From assembly GCA_030673005.1 (NCBI GenBank), contig DAOVFI010000020.1:1-15910 (forward strand): a DNA stretch of 15,910 bases. Direction: 5' to 3'. Every line of letters starts with the position of its first letter. Within the stretch, counting starts at the first letter, position 1. A program made the translations under genes and the position numbers. Below are positions 7,819 to 14,591 of this stretch, piece by piece. Source of the DNA: Planctomycetales bacterium (lineage in GTDB: Bacteria; Planctomycetota; Phycisphaerae; SM23-33). Below the pieces are notes generated by a model that saw nothing but the letters and a program-made list of their open reading frames with translations, did no database searches and was not told the DNA's origin.

Positions 7819-7848
7819 TTGACATTGCATCGTCCGTACCGATAGACT
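7819..7848 (+). promoter_or_regulatory. Promoter of surE, leaderless geometry
   Basis: A perfect -35 TTGACA (7819-7824), an 18-nt spacer and TAGACT (7843-7848, 4/6 to consensus) precede surE. The expected transcription start, about 7 nt after the -10, is near 7855, only about 3 nt before the ATG at 7858. No Shine-Dalgarno is visible, which agrees with a leaderless mRNA. Confidence 0.45.
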
Positions 7849-7857
7849 CACCCGGTA

Positions 7858-8625
7858 ATGCGAATCCTGTTGGTTAACGACGATGGTATCCTGGCGCCCG
7901 GTCTGTCGGGCCTTTACAGGGCAGTGGCGGACATGGGCGAGGTAACGGTAGTGGCGCCCGAGACGCCGCAATCGGCGTCGGGACGGTCGCTGACGCTGCA
8001 CGGACCGATAGTCTGCGACCACGTCCATGTTGACGGCGAGTTTCACGGTATCAGCGTTGCGGGCCGACCTGTCGATTGCGTCAAACTCGCCATCCGTGAA
8101 TTAATGCCGGATTGTCCCGACCTTGTGCTTTCGGGGATTAATGCCGGCGAAAACGTGGGCGTGAACGTCTTTTACAGCGGGACGGTCTCGGCCGGGGCCG
8201 AAGGCGCCCTGTTCGGGATCCCGTCGGTCGCCTTCAGCCTCGCCGGCGGGGGTGAGATGGATTTCCACCGGGCAGGACGGCTTTGCCGGCAAGTACTCGA
8301 CGGGCTGTTGAAGAAAGGCATCGCAGCGGGTGAACTGGTCAACGTCAATATCCCCGACCTGTCCAAAACACCCCCACGAGGCGTTAAGGTCGTCCCCCAA
8401 AGCACCGCCGCCATCAGCGAGACATATCTGCGGGAAAATGACGCTGAAGGGCAGATGCTGTTTCGGATGACCGACCAATTCGAGCACGGTCCGCAAGAGA
8501 GCGAAACAGACGTAACGGCCTTGGCCGAAGGGTTTGTCACAGTTACGCCGTTGATGTCCGATATGACTAACCACAGGCGGATGGGGCACTTCGGCAACTA
8601 TCACTGGAACGACCTTTCCCGGTGA
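7858..8625 (+). CDS. surE: 5'/3'-nucleotidase SurE
   Basis: SurE is a divalent-metal-dependent phosphatase acting on nucleoside 5'- and 3'-monophosphates (and, in some species, on short polyphosphate). The 255-aa product has all the family's metal-site motifs in order: NDDG at 7-10 (D8, D9), Ser39 in PQSASG, and SGINAG at 92-97 with Asn95. The positions coincide with the ligand numbering usual for the family. GENVGVNVFYSGTVSAGAEG (98-117) is also diagnostic. The ATG start puts NDDG at the expected position. No ribosome binding site is seen, and a promoter lies directly upstream, so the mRNA may be leaderless. The usual partners pcm and rpoS are absent; folC follows after a terminator and has its own promoter, so surE appears monocistronic. 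Confidence 0.96.
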   Translation: MRILLVNDDGILAPGLSGLYRAVADMGEVTVVAPETPQSASGRSLTLHGPIVCDHVHVDGEFHGISVAGRPVDCVKLAIRELMPDCPDLVLSGINAGENVGVNVFYSGTVSAGAEGALFGIPSVAFSLAGGGEMDFHRAGRLCRQVLDGLLKKGIAAGELVNVNIPDLSKTPPRGVKVVPQSTAAISETYLRENDAEGQMLFRMTDQFEHGPQESETDVTALAEGFVTVTPLMSDMTNHRRMGHFGNYHWNDLSR

Positions 8626-8672
8626 ATCCCTCGACACCATTTGATTCGGAGCGTCCTTTCGTGACTTGCGGA

Positions 8673-8718
8673 CAGCCCACAGATAGCTATCTGTGGGCTG
8701 ATGCATACGGCATTTTTT
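8673..8718 (+). terminator. Hairpin terminator after surE
   Basis: A perfect 28-bp palindrome (8673-8700; arms of 13 bp, CAGCCCACAGATA and its complement) lies 47 nt after the surE stop. It is followed by a small ATGC/GCAT hairpin and a run of seven T (8712-8718). The T-run is 11 nt away from the main stem but directly follows the small stem. The arrangement fits a rho-independent terminator for surE, although the spacing is not classical. Confidence 0.6.
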
Positions 8719-8814
8719 TACCGGCGTAAGTGCGGAACCTGCGAATGTAATTCTGCAAAAGGGGTTAATTATCATTAAATTAAAGAATTTTTCGCCTTTT
8801 CAGACCTCAAATAC

Positions 8815-8844
8815 TTGACAAAACCGCTGCTGTCGTGGTATAGT
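8815..8844 (+). promoter_or_regulatory. Strong sigma-70-type promoter of folC
   Basis: TTGACA (8815-8820, 6/6), an 18-nt spacer and TATAGT (8839-8844, 5/6) form one of the best promoters in the window. An A/T-rich stretch (about 8764-8800) could act as an UP element. The predicted start point is near 8851, about 4 nt before the ATG at 8855, so the message would be essentially leaderless if that ATG is used. Confidence 0.77.
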
Positions 8845-8854
8845 CCCAAATACT

Positions 8855-10237
8855 ATGGCACCGGCAATTTCTTCTAAAGCTCCCCTTGCCAAATCCGCGC
8901 GCAGATTACCCATGCGTACCTACGATGCTGCGCTGAGGTATCTCTTTGCGCAGACGGACTACGAGCAGATGCTGCGCGTTCGGTATAACCGCGACACGTT
9001 CAGCCTGGCCCGCATGAAATCGCTGCTGAAGCGGTTAAGCGACCCGCACAAGAAACTCCGCAGCGTTCATATCGCCGGTACGAAGGGTAAAGGTTCGACC
9101 GCGACGATGCTTTCGTCGATGCTGCGCGCCTGCGGGCACAAGGTCGGTCTTTACACCTCACCGCACCTGATGGATATCCGCGAGCGGATACGCATAAACG
9201 ACGAGGTTATCACCCAGGCCGCCCTGACGCGACATATCAACAAGGTGGCGGTCCAGATTGAACGAATGGGCGACGACAAGCCGACGTTCTTCGAGATATT
9301 CACAGCCATTGCCTTTTTACACTTCGCAGACGAGAGCGTGGACGTAGTCATTCTGGAGACCGGTCTTGGCGGACGGCTCGACAGCACCAACGTCATCAAG
9401 CCGATGGTGGTGGGTTTTACCAGCATCAGCATCGACCACACGCATCAGCTGGGCAACACCGTCGAGGCCATCGCCGGTGAAAAGGCCGGTATCCTCAAGC
9501 GAGGCGTTACGGCGATATCGGTGCCGCAGACACCGGCCGCTAAAAACGTCCTGAAGAAGGCAGCAAAGCAGCTCGACACGCCGCTGCTGTTCACCGGCGA
9601 AAATATCGACTTTTCATATCGCTTCGAGTCTTCCCGCGAGATGGGACCCCAGACGCGTATATGCCTGACCACGCCGCGCAGCAAGTTCGAGCATCTGCCC
9701 GTGCCGCTGATGGGCGAACACCAGGCCGTCAACTGCGGACTGGCCCTGGCGCTGCTGGACCAACTCAAGAGCCAGGGTATCGAGATCGACGACGGCGACG
9801 CCATCGAGGGCCTTTCGCAGGTGTACCTGCCCGGGCGGATGGAACTGATAAAGGACAATCCGAGAATCCTCGTCGATGGCGCTCACAACGCCGCGTCGAT
9901 GGAGGCGCTGATGCGCGCGGTCGGGCAGTACATCCCGTACGATTCGATGGTGGTCATCTTCGGCTGCGCCGCCGACAAGGACATCTCCGGCATGCTGGAC
10001 AAGTTGATGCGCGGGGCCGACAAGGTGATCTTCACCGCGAGCGACAATCCGCGATCCGCCGATCCGGCCGAACTTGCCGAGCAGTACGAGGCCTCTTCAG
10101 GACGGACCGCCCAGGTCGCCGAAAACCTCACCGATGCGATCCACATCGCAAACAACGCCGTCAGCAGGGAAGACATCATCTGTATAACGGGGAGTTTCTA
10201 CCTCGTCGGCGAAGCAAAGAAACTTCTGGGGAATTGA
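8855..10237 (+). CDS. folC: Bifunctional folylpolyglutamate synthase/dihydrofolate synthase
   Basis: FolC adds L-glutamate to dihydropteroate and then polyglutamylates folates, using ATP; it is a cytoplasmic Mur-ligase-family enzyme. The 460-aa product carries the folate-specific P-loop HIAGTKGKGST (72-82), then GLYTSPHLMDIRERIRIN (98-115), VDVVILETGLGGRLDSTN, the Mur-ligase region SISIDHTHQLGNTVEAIAGEKAGI, and LPGRMELI...LVDGAHN toward the C-terminal domain. The ATG at 8855 lies about 4 nt after the predicted transcription start and has no Shine-Dalgarno. A second in-frame ATG (8912, MRTYDAALRYLF) is where family similarity begins, so the first 19 residues (Ala/Lys/Arg/Ser-rich) may be untranslated or a lineage-specific extension. 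The next plus-strand gene is not linked; a palindromic element and convergent ptsN follow. Confidence 0.95.
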   Translation: MAPAISSKAPLAKSARRLPMRTYDAALRYLFAQTDYEQMLRVRYNRDTFSLARMKSLLKRLSDPHKKLRSVHIAGTKGKGSTATMLSSMLRACGHKVGLYTSPHLMDIRERIRINDEVITQAALTRHINKVAVQIERMGDDKPTFFEIFTAIAFLHFADESVDVVILETGLGGRLDSTNVIKPMVVGFTSISIDHTHQLGNTVEAIAGEKAGILKRGVTAISVPQTPAAKNVLKKAAKQLDTPLLFTGENIDFSYRFESSREMGPQTRICLTTPRSKFEHLPVPLMGEHQAVNCGLALALLDQLKSQGIEIDDGDAIEGLSQVYLPGRMELIKDNPRILVDGAHNAASMEALMRAVGQYIPYDSMVVIFGCAADKDISGMLDKLMRGADKVIFTASDNPRSADPAELAEQYEASSGRTAQVAENLTDAIHIANNAVSREDIICITGSFYLVGEAKKLLGN

Positions 10238-10239
10238 CA

Positions 10240-10507
10240 CAAACTGACCGATTTCATAGCCCGTCAGCCGTCAGGCTACGGCAGGCGTGACGTGCCAGGG
10301 GGGGAAAGATTTGTAGCCCGGCCCGTGAGGGCCGGGAAAAAATCGGCAGCCTTTTCGGTTCAGCCCTGTTAGGGGCGGCACAAGGCCTTCGATGCCTGTC
10401 TGCCGCCCCTACCGGGGCTTATAGTTCACTGGCGTCTCCGAAACCCCGCCCTCACGGACGGGGCTATAAATCTTTCGCCCTACCGGGCTACAAAATCGGT
10501 CAGTTTG
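10240..10507. repeat. 268-bp nested inverted-repeat element (MITE- or BIME-like)
   Basis: Three nested pairs of inverted arms occupy the whole folC-ptsN gap. The outer arms 10240-10263 and 10484-10507 match at 22 of 24 positions (starting CAAACTGACCGATTTC). The middle arms 10304-10336 and 10444-10476 match at 29 of 33 (GAAAGATTT...CCGTGAGGGC). The inner arms 10370-10380 and 10401-10411 are an exact TAGGGGCGGCA pair. Each middle arm also folds locally. It starts 2 nt after the folC stop and ends 2 nt before the ptsN stop, so it fits exactly between convergent genes. No ORF of note is inside. It could be a non-autonomous mobile element or act as a bidirectional terminator. Confidence 0.75.
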
Positions 10508-10509
10508 AG

Positions 10510-10977
10510 TTATTTTTCTCCGCCGTTTTCGTAGTCTTTGAACAGACTGAAGATTTCCTCGGCGAGCCTGGCCGATTCGAGCGCCTGGCGGAACTTGGGG
10601 TCGGACATGAGTCTGCTGATTCTGGCGAGCGCCTGGATGTGCGGTCCGGTCCTGTCGGGCGGACTGGCGAGGAAGATTATTACCGTTACGTTCTTTCCGT
10701 CGATGCTCTCGAAGTCGATGGGGCAGGCGGGTTTACCGACGGCCATGACAAGTTCGCTGACGGCTGAACATTTCCCGTGCGGGACCGCCAGTCCGTTGCC
10801 TATACCCGTCGTGCTGGTCTGCTCGCGCTGAAGCGCCGTCCGGAGCATCAGGTCGTGATCGCTGAGTCTTCCGGCGGCATCTACCAGATCGACCATCTCC
10901 GTAATCGCGCCGATCTTGTCGCCGGCGGTTACCGGAACCTTGATACAATCAGGACAAAGAATCTCACTCAGCAGCAT
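10510..10977 (-). CDS. ptsN: PTS EIIA type-2 / PtsN-like phosphotransfer protein
   Basis: This is a free-standing EIIA domain of the fructose/nitrogen-PTS type, a cytoplasmic protein that accepts phosphate from HPr or NPr and usually regulates other proteins rather than transporting sugar. The 155-aa product shows the family pattern in order: ALQREQTSTTGIGNGLAVPHGK with phosphorylatable His67 (codon 10777-10779), IIFLASPPDRTGPHIQALARISRLM, and a C-terminal helix. Length matches PtsN (about 150-163). The ATG follows only a weak GAGAATT-type ribosome site. A strong promoter lies 43 nt upstream. The stop lies 2 nt from the inverted-repeat element, and the gene is convergent with folC. rpoN, hpf and rapZ, common neighbours elsewhere, are absent. 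It resembles the EIIA domain of the APC permease at 842-2713 but is a separate gene. Confidence 0.9.
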   Translation of the reverse strand: MLLSEILCPDCIKVPVTAGDKIGAITEMVDLVDAAGRLSDHDLMLRTALQREQTSTTGIGNGLAVPHGKCSAVSELVMAVGKPACPIDFESIDGKNVTVIIFLASPPDRTGPHIQALARISRLMSDPKFRQALESARLAEEIFSLFKDYENGGEK

Positions 10978-11020
10978 CTTAATTCTCGATACACCGAATT
11001 AATCCACAGCGCAATTCTTC

Positions 11021-11049
11021 ATTATATAAGAAAACACGTAAATTGACAA
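11021..11049 (-). promoter_or_regulatory. Strong promoter of the ptsN-like gene
   Basis: On the minus strand TTGTCA (11044-11049, 5/6), a 17-nt spacer and a perfect TATAAT (11021-11026) lie upstream of the ATG at 10977, leaving a leader of about 36-40 nt. The rest of the divergent gap to 11180 is A/T-rich; a start site for the M16 gene probably lies near TATATTACAAT (11121-11131), but no clean -35 is seen there. Confidence 0.77.
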
Positions 11050-11180
11050 TATGAAATCCTGTTTTTTGTCGTCCCCTGACAATAAAGTTTCGTCCTTTGC
11101 GGTGGCACATTTGACGAATTATATTACAATGTTACGTCATTGAGTTGAAAGACATACTCGAATAGAAAGGTCAGGCGATT

Positions 11181-12419
11181 GTGACAGAGGAATTTTACAC
11201 ACGTGAATTCGACAATGGTATGACGCTGGTGGCGCAGCGTATGGTCCAGGTTTCCTCGGCGGCGATGACGTTCGCCGTGCCTGCGGGTTCGTCTCACGAC
11301 CCGCCCGACGGGGCAGGCGCTGCGTCGTCGGCGACGTGCTGGCTGCTTCGGGGGGCGGGCGACCGCGACACTCGCGGGATAAACGACGCCCTCGACTCGC
11401 TCGGCTGTCAGCACCATGAGGCCGCTCAAAGCGAGCATCTGCTCGTCTCGAGCGCACAGTTAGGGCGGAACCTGCCGGCGGTACTGGAGATTTACGCTGA
11501 CATAATTCGCCGGCCCGCCCTGGCAGACGAAACGTTCGGACCCTGCCGGGACCTGGTCGCACAGGCGCTCGACGGGCTGGAAGACGAGCCGATGCGCAAC
11601 TGCCACGTGCTGATGCGCGAGAAGTTCTACCCGCACCCACTCGGCAGGAACCCGCTCGGGACAAAACAGTCCCTGTCCGAGATGAAGCCCGACACGATGA
11701 GGCTGCACCTCAAAGGCCACCTTAGTCCGCGCGGAACGATCATGGCGGTGGCCGGCAAGTTCGACTGGAAGGAATTGTCCAAAACCGTTGAAAAACAATT
11801 CGGCGACTGGGCGGGCCGGTCGCCGGAGCAGGTACAGGAAACCCCCGCCCAGCGGGGCGTGACGCACCTGAAAAAGGAGACCGCGCAGGTTCAGATAACT
11901 CTGGCCTGGCCGGCTGCGACAATCAATGACGAGCATTACTACGCTGCGCGGATAGTCCAGATGATTCTCAGCGGCGGGATGGGCGCTCGCCTGTTCACCG
12001 AAGTCCGCGAGAAGCGCGGGCTGGTCTATGCGATTGTCGCAAGATATCACAGCCTCAAGGGCCACGCCGGGATGTTCGTCTATGCCGGCACGACGCCCCA
12101 GCGGGCGCAGGAGACGCTGGACGTTACCGTCGGCGAGTTGCGGCGACTGGCCGAAGGCGTGCAGGAAGACGAACTCGCCCGCGCACGCACGCAACTAAAG
12201 AGCGCCCTGATAATGCAGGGCGAATCGACCCTGGCCCGCGCCGACGCCCTGGCCGGAGATTGGTATCACCTGGGACGACTGCGAAGCCTGGAGGAGATTT
12301 CTTCGGCAATCGACGCGATAACCGTCGAAGACGTAATGAAATACATTACAGCATACCCGGCCGACGACTTGACCACCCTGACCATCGGACCGGATGAACT
12401 GGTGCTTTCGCGAAAATGA
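11181..12419 (+). CDS. M16-family peptidase homologue lacking the zinc site (R/Y subunit)
   Basis: This 412-aa protein has the two-domain M16B fold of processing-peptidase-like proteins. Where the family has HxxEH, it reads GAASSATCWLLRG (46-58), with Ser49, Thr52 and Cys53 in place of His, Glu and His; the distal Glu is also lost (Ala near 129). It cannot bind the usual zinc. The C-terminal half keeps the substrate-binding signature ARLFTEVREKRGLVYAI (R280, Y284) and a Gly-rich loop (SGGMGA), which the following M16 gene lacks. Known bacterial M16B heterodimers combine one zinc subunit with one R/Y subunit, so this is probably the non-catalytic partner (inference). The start is GTG at 11181 with AAGG/CAGG upstream. 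The downstream partner gene is 153 bp away, separated by tandem hairpins. Confidence 0.92.
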   Translation: MTEEFYTREFDNGMTLVAQRMVQVSSAAMTFAVPAGSSHDPPDGAGAASSATCWLLRGAGDRDTRGINDALDSLGCQHHEAAQSEHLLVSSAQLGRNLPAVLEIYADIIRRPALADETFGPCRDLVAQALDGLEDEPMRNCHVLMREKFYPHPLGRNPLGTKQSLSEMKPDTMRLHLKGHLSPRGTIMAVAGKFDWKELSKTVEKQFGDWAGRSPEQVQETPAQRGVTHLKKETAQVQITLAWPAATINDEHYYAARIVQMILSGGMGARLFTEVREKRGLVYAIVARYHSLKGHAGMFVYAGTTPQRAQETLDVTVGELRRLAEGVQEDELARARTQLKSALIMQGESTLARADALAGDWYHLGRLRSLEEISSAIDAITVEDVMKYITAYPADDLTTLTIGPDELVLSRK

Positions 12420-12427
12420 CTTGATGG

Positions 12428-12531
12428 GTGGGTGGCACGGTCAAGTCGCCAGACTTGGCCGTGATACACTATCCACGGCCAAGCGGGGTCGAGGCCAAAC
12501 GGCCTCAACCCCGCTTGACCGTGCCACCCAC
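12428..12531. repeat. Two tandem hairpins inside a long inverted repeat
   Basis: Between the two M16 genes, hairpin 1 (12436-12463) has 12-bp arms with one mismatch around GCCA. Hairpin 2 (12474-12523) has a 23-bp stem with two mismatches around AAAC. An outer exact 18-bp inverted pair (12428-12445 with 12514-12531, GTGGGTGGCACGGTCAAG) lets the region refold as one long arm pair enclosing smaller stems. CACGG-CAAG occurs four times in alternating orientation, as in REP/BIME elements. No T-run follows, so a simple terminator is unlikely. Confidence 0.75.
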
Positions 12532-12572
12532 CACTGAAATCGGTCTAAAGATTACTTTTTCCGGAGATACAA

Positions 12573-13796
12573 ATGCAGTTTAAGCAGGAAATTTTAGAGA
12601 ACGGCCTGACGATAACCGTCGAGGTCAATCCGTCCGCCGCCTCGATGGCTTTGGGATTCTTCGTCCGCACGGGAAGCCGGGACGAATCGCCCGAACTACC
12701 CATTTCCGGGGTAAGCCACTTTCTCGAACACATGATGTTCAAGGGCACCGACCGCCGAAGCCCGTTCGACATCAATCGCGAGTTCGACGAGATGGGGGCG
12801 GCGTACAACGCTTTCACCTCCGAAGAGAACACGGTGTACTACGGAGCCGTGCTTCCGGAGTTCCAGGAGCGGGTGCTGGACCTCCTGTCCGACATGATGC
12901 GCCCCGCCCTTAGGGCCGAAGACTTCGAGACCGAAAAGCAGGTCATTCTCGAAGAGATCGCCCTCTACGAAGACCGTCCGCAGTTTCGTCTTTACGAGAA
13001 ACTCATGGCCGAGCATTTCGGCGAGCATCCGCTCTCGCACAGCGTCCTCGGCACGAGCGAATCGATCCGGGCTCTGAAGCGCGACGACATGCTGGACTAT
13101 TTCAATCATCGCTACAGCCCCGGCAACGTTACGCTTGTCGCTGCGGGCAACCTCGACTGGGACGCACTGGTCGGACAGGCCCGGCAGACGTGCGGACACT
13201 GGAAAGAGTATTCCGTCACTCGCGACACGCTGGAAACAACCGGAACGGGCCGGACCGGCGCGATCGTCGATGCCAAACTCCTGCGCCAGAACGTCGGGAT
13301 GATCTCGCCTGCGCCCGGCGCGCAGGACGATCGACGTTACGCCGCCGATGTTCTGGCTGCGATCGTCGGCGACGTCGTAGGCAGCAGGTTGTTCTATGCG
13401 CTTATCGAACCTGCCATCGCCGAAGAGGCTTCCTGCACTTACGAGTCGCTGGACGGGACGGGGATATTTATAACCTTTATCAGCGCCGATCCGGACCGGG
13501 CGGACCGTGCCGTCGAAATCGTACACGACGAATACGAGAAATTCATAACCGAAGGCCCGACGGATCAGGAAATGGAAGCTGCCCGCAACAAGATCGCCTC
13601 GTCCGCCACGCTAAAGGGCGAACTGCCGATGGGCAGGCTGACAGCGGTCGGGTTCGACTGGGTCTATCGCCGGGAATGTAAACCGCTGGCCGAACACATC
13701 GAACAAATCTTCGCCGTTACGTCCAAGAATGTCCTCGAACTTGCGAAACAATTCAACCTGAACGCCACGACAACACTGGCGCTGGGCCCGAAATGA
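12573..13796 (+). CDS. M16-family zinc peptidase (catalytic subunit)
   Basis: This 407-aa protein is a processing-peptidase-like M16B metallopeptidase. The zinc motif HFLEH is at 49-53 (H49, catalytic E52, H53), followed by NAFTSEENTVYYGAVL (79-94) and EKQVILEEIALYEDRP, whose E128 is the likely third ligand. The C-terminal domain has lost the R/Y pair: at the position of RGLVY in its neighbour it reads AIAEEA. The two genes therefore hold complementary halves of a full active site, as expected for a heterodimer of a catalytic and a binding subunit. GGAG 6 nt before the ATG supports the start. No signal peptide is evident, so it is probably cytoplasmic. The stop overlaps the next start by 4 bp (ATGA), suggesting translational coupling to the thioesterase. 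Substrate is unknown. Confidence 0.95.
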   Translation: MQFKQEILENGLTITVEVNPSAASMALGFFVRTGSRDESPELPISGVSHFLEHMMFKGTDRRSPFDINREFDEMGAAYNAFTSEENTVYYGAVLPEFQERVLDLLSDMMRPALRAEDFETEKQVILEEIALYEDRPQFRLYEKLMAEHFGEHPLSHSVLGTSESIRALKRDDMLDYFNHRYSPGNVTLVAAGNLDWDALVGQARQTCGHWKEYSVTRDTLETTGTGRTGAIVDAKLLRQNVGMISPAPGAQDDRRYAADVLAAIVGDVVGSRLFYALIEPAIAEEASCTYESLDGTGIFITFISADPDRADRAVEIVHDEYEKFITEGPTDQEMEAARNKIASSATLKGELPMGRLTAVGFDWVYRRECKPLAEHIEQIFAVTSKNVLELAKQFNLNATTTLALGPK

Positions 13797-14218
13797 AGCA
13801 CATCAGAGAATTTTTCAAGAAAGATGCGCTGGCGGCGCACCTGGGCATAGAACTGCTGGACGTATCGCCAGGCAAGGCTGTGGCCCGTATGCAACTTCGG
13901 GATCACCATTTAAATGGTCTGGGCACATTGCACGGCGGTGCGGCGTTCACCCTGGCCGACTTCACCTTCGCCGCCGCCGCCAATTCCCACGGCACCGTGG
14001 CTGTGGCCCTTAGCGCAACAATATCTTTTGTAAAGGCCGTGCGTACCGGCGTACTAACAGCCGAGGCGGTGGAAATCTCCGTAAGCAGGAAGATCGGCAC
14101 ATACACTGTCAACGTCACCGATGAAACGGGACAGATTGTGGCTGTTTTTCAGGGAATGGTGTACCGAAAAGGCGAACCCATTCACGCCGGCGGGTCGGTC
14201 AGGCAGAAAAAAATCTAA
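13793..14218 (+). CDS. PaaI-like hotdog-fold acyl-CoA thioesterase
   Basis: It probably hydrolyses acyl- or aryl-CoA thioesters; it is a small cytoplasmic hotdog protein. The 141-aa product matches PaaI-type enzymes: an N-terminal helix (FFKKDALAAHLGIELLDV), then NGLGTLHGGAAFTLADFTFA (41-60) with the HGG motif at 47-49 and the acidic residue at 56 on the hot-dog helix, followed by beta strands (VALSATISFVKAVRTGVLTAEA). The ATG overlaps the stop of the upstream M16 gene, so it is likely co-translated with it. It is not in a phenylacetate gene cluster, so the substrate is open; a metabolite-repair role for aberrant CoA esters is possible but unproven. Confidence 0.88.
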   Translation: MKHIREFFKKDALAAHLGIELLDVSPGKAVARMQLRDHHLNGLGTLHGGAAFTLADFTFAAAANSHGTVAVALSATISFVKAVRTGVLTAEAVEISVSRKIGTYTVNVTDETGQIVAVFQGMVYRKGEPIHAGGSVRQKKI

Positions 14219-14224
14219 TTTTAT

Positions 14225-14244
14225 TCTTCGACAGTTGTCGAAGA
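14225..14244. promoter_or_regulatory. 20-bp palindrome upstream of the symporter genes
   Basis: Arms TCTTCGACA and TGTCGAAGA flank a GT centre, 7 nt after the thioesterase stop. No T-run follows on the plus strand. The A-run at about 14209-14215 would give T's on the minus strand, but there is no gene to terminate from that side. It could be a weak terminator or a repressor/activator operator for the downstream transport genes. A possible promoter (TTCCTT 14277-14282, N17, TAACAT 14300-14305) lies just after it. Confidence 0.35.
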
Positions 14245-14345
14245 TATTGTTAATGTATCCACACAAATCGGTCGGTTTCCTTGTCGGGAATACCGGTCTT
14301 AACATCGTTAAGGAATCTTCTTGCAGACATGAAGGACTTTAGCCC

Positions 14346-14516
14346 ATGTTAGGCATCGAGGACTTTTACGTATTGTTGGCATATCTTCTTTGTTTGCTCA
14401 GCGCCCTTCTGTGTGTGATCTACGGCCTGATTAACTGGAATCGCGGCGAAGAGGCCGTCGCCGAAGAAGACATTCGCTGGGCCGAAAAAGAGAAGAAGGT
14501 CGAAGAGGAACTCTAG
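14346..14516 (+). CDS. Small one-helix membrane protein, symporter accessory subunit
   Basis: The frame starting ATG TTA GGC ATC encodes 56 aa: MLGIEDFYVLLAYLLCLLS, one hydrophobic helix (about residues 8-30), the motif YGLINWNRG (27-35), and a charged tail rich in Glu and Lys (AEEDIRWAEKEKKVEEEL) that may be a short coiled coil. AAGGA lies 9 nt before the ATG. Small proteins beginning MLGIED and containing YGxxNWNRG are known as accessory proteins encoded next to SSS symporters, and the symporter starts 75 nt downstream, so the same role is likely. Presumably it stabilises or modulates the transporter in the membrane. It forms an operon with the symporter. Confidence 0.82.
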   Translation: MLGIEDFYVLLAYLLCLLSALLCVIYGLINWNRGEEAVAEEDIRWAEKEKKVEEEL

Positions 14517-14591
14517 CGCCCCGGCGCCCTTCCAGGGATCCGGCGGTTAAGCCGAAAGGCCGGGACGGGAATTCCTCCAGGAGAACCAGAA

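Noticed and set aside
10240..10507. CRISPR array or ncRNA gene in the palindromic gap
   Set aside because: Repeats are inverted and nested, not direct and evenly spaced, and no promoter is visible inside.
12474..12523. Second hairpin as a simple rho-independent terminator
   Set aside because: No T-run follows on either strand; the tandem, alternating arms fit a REP/BIME-type repeat better.
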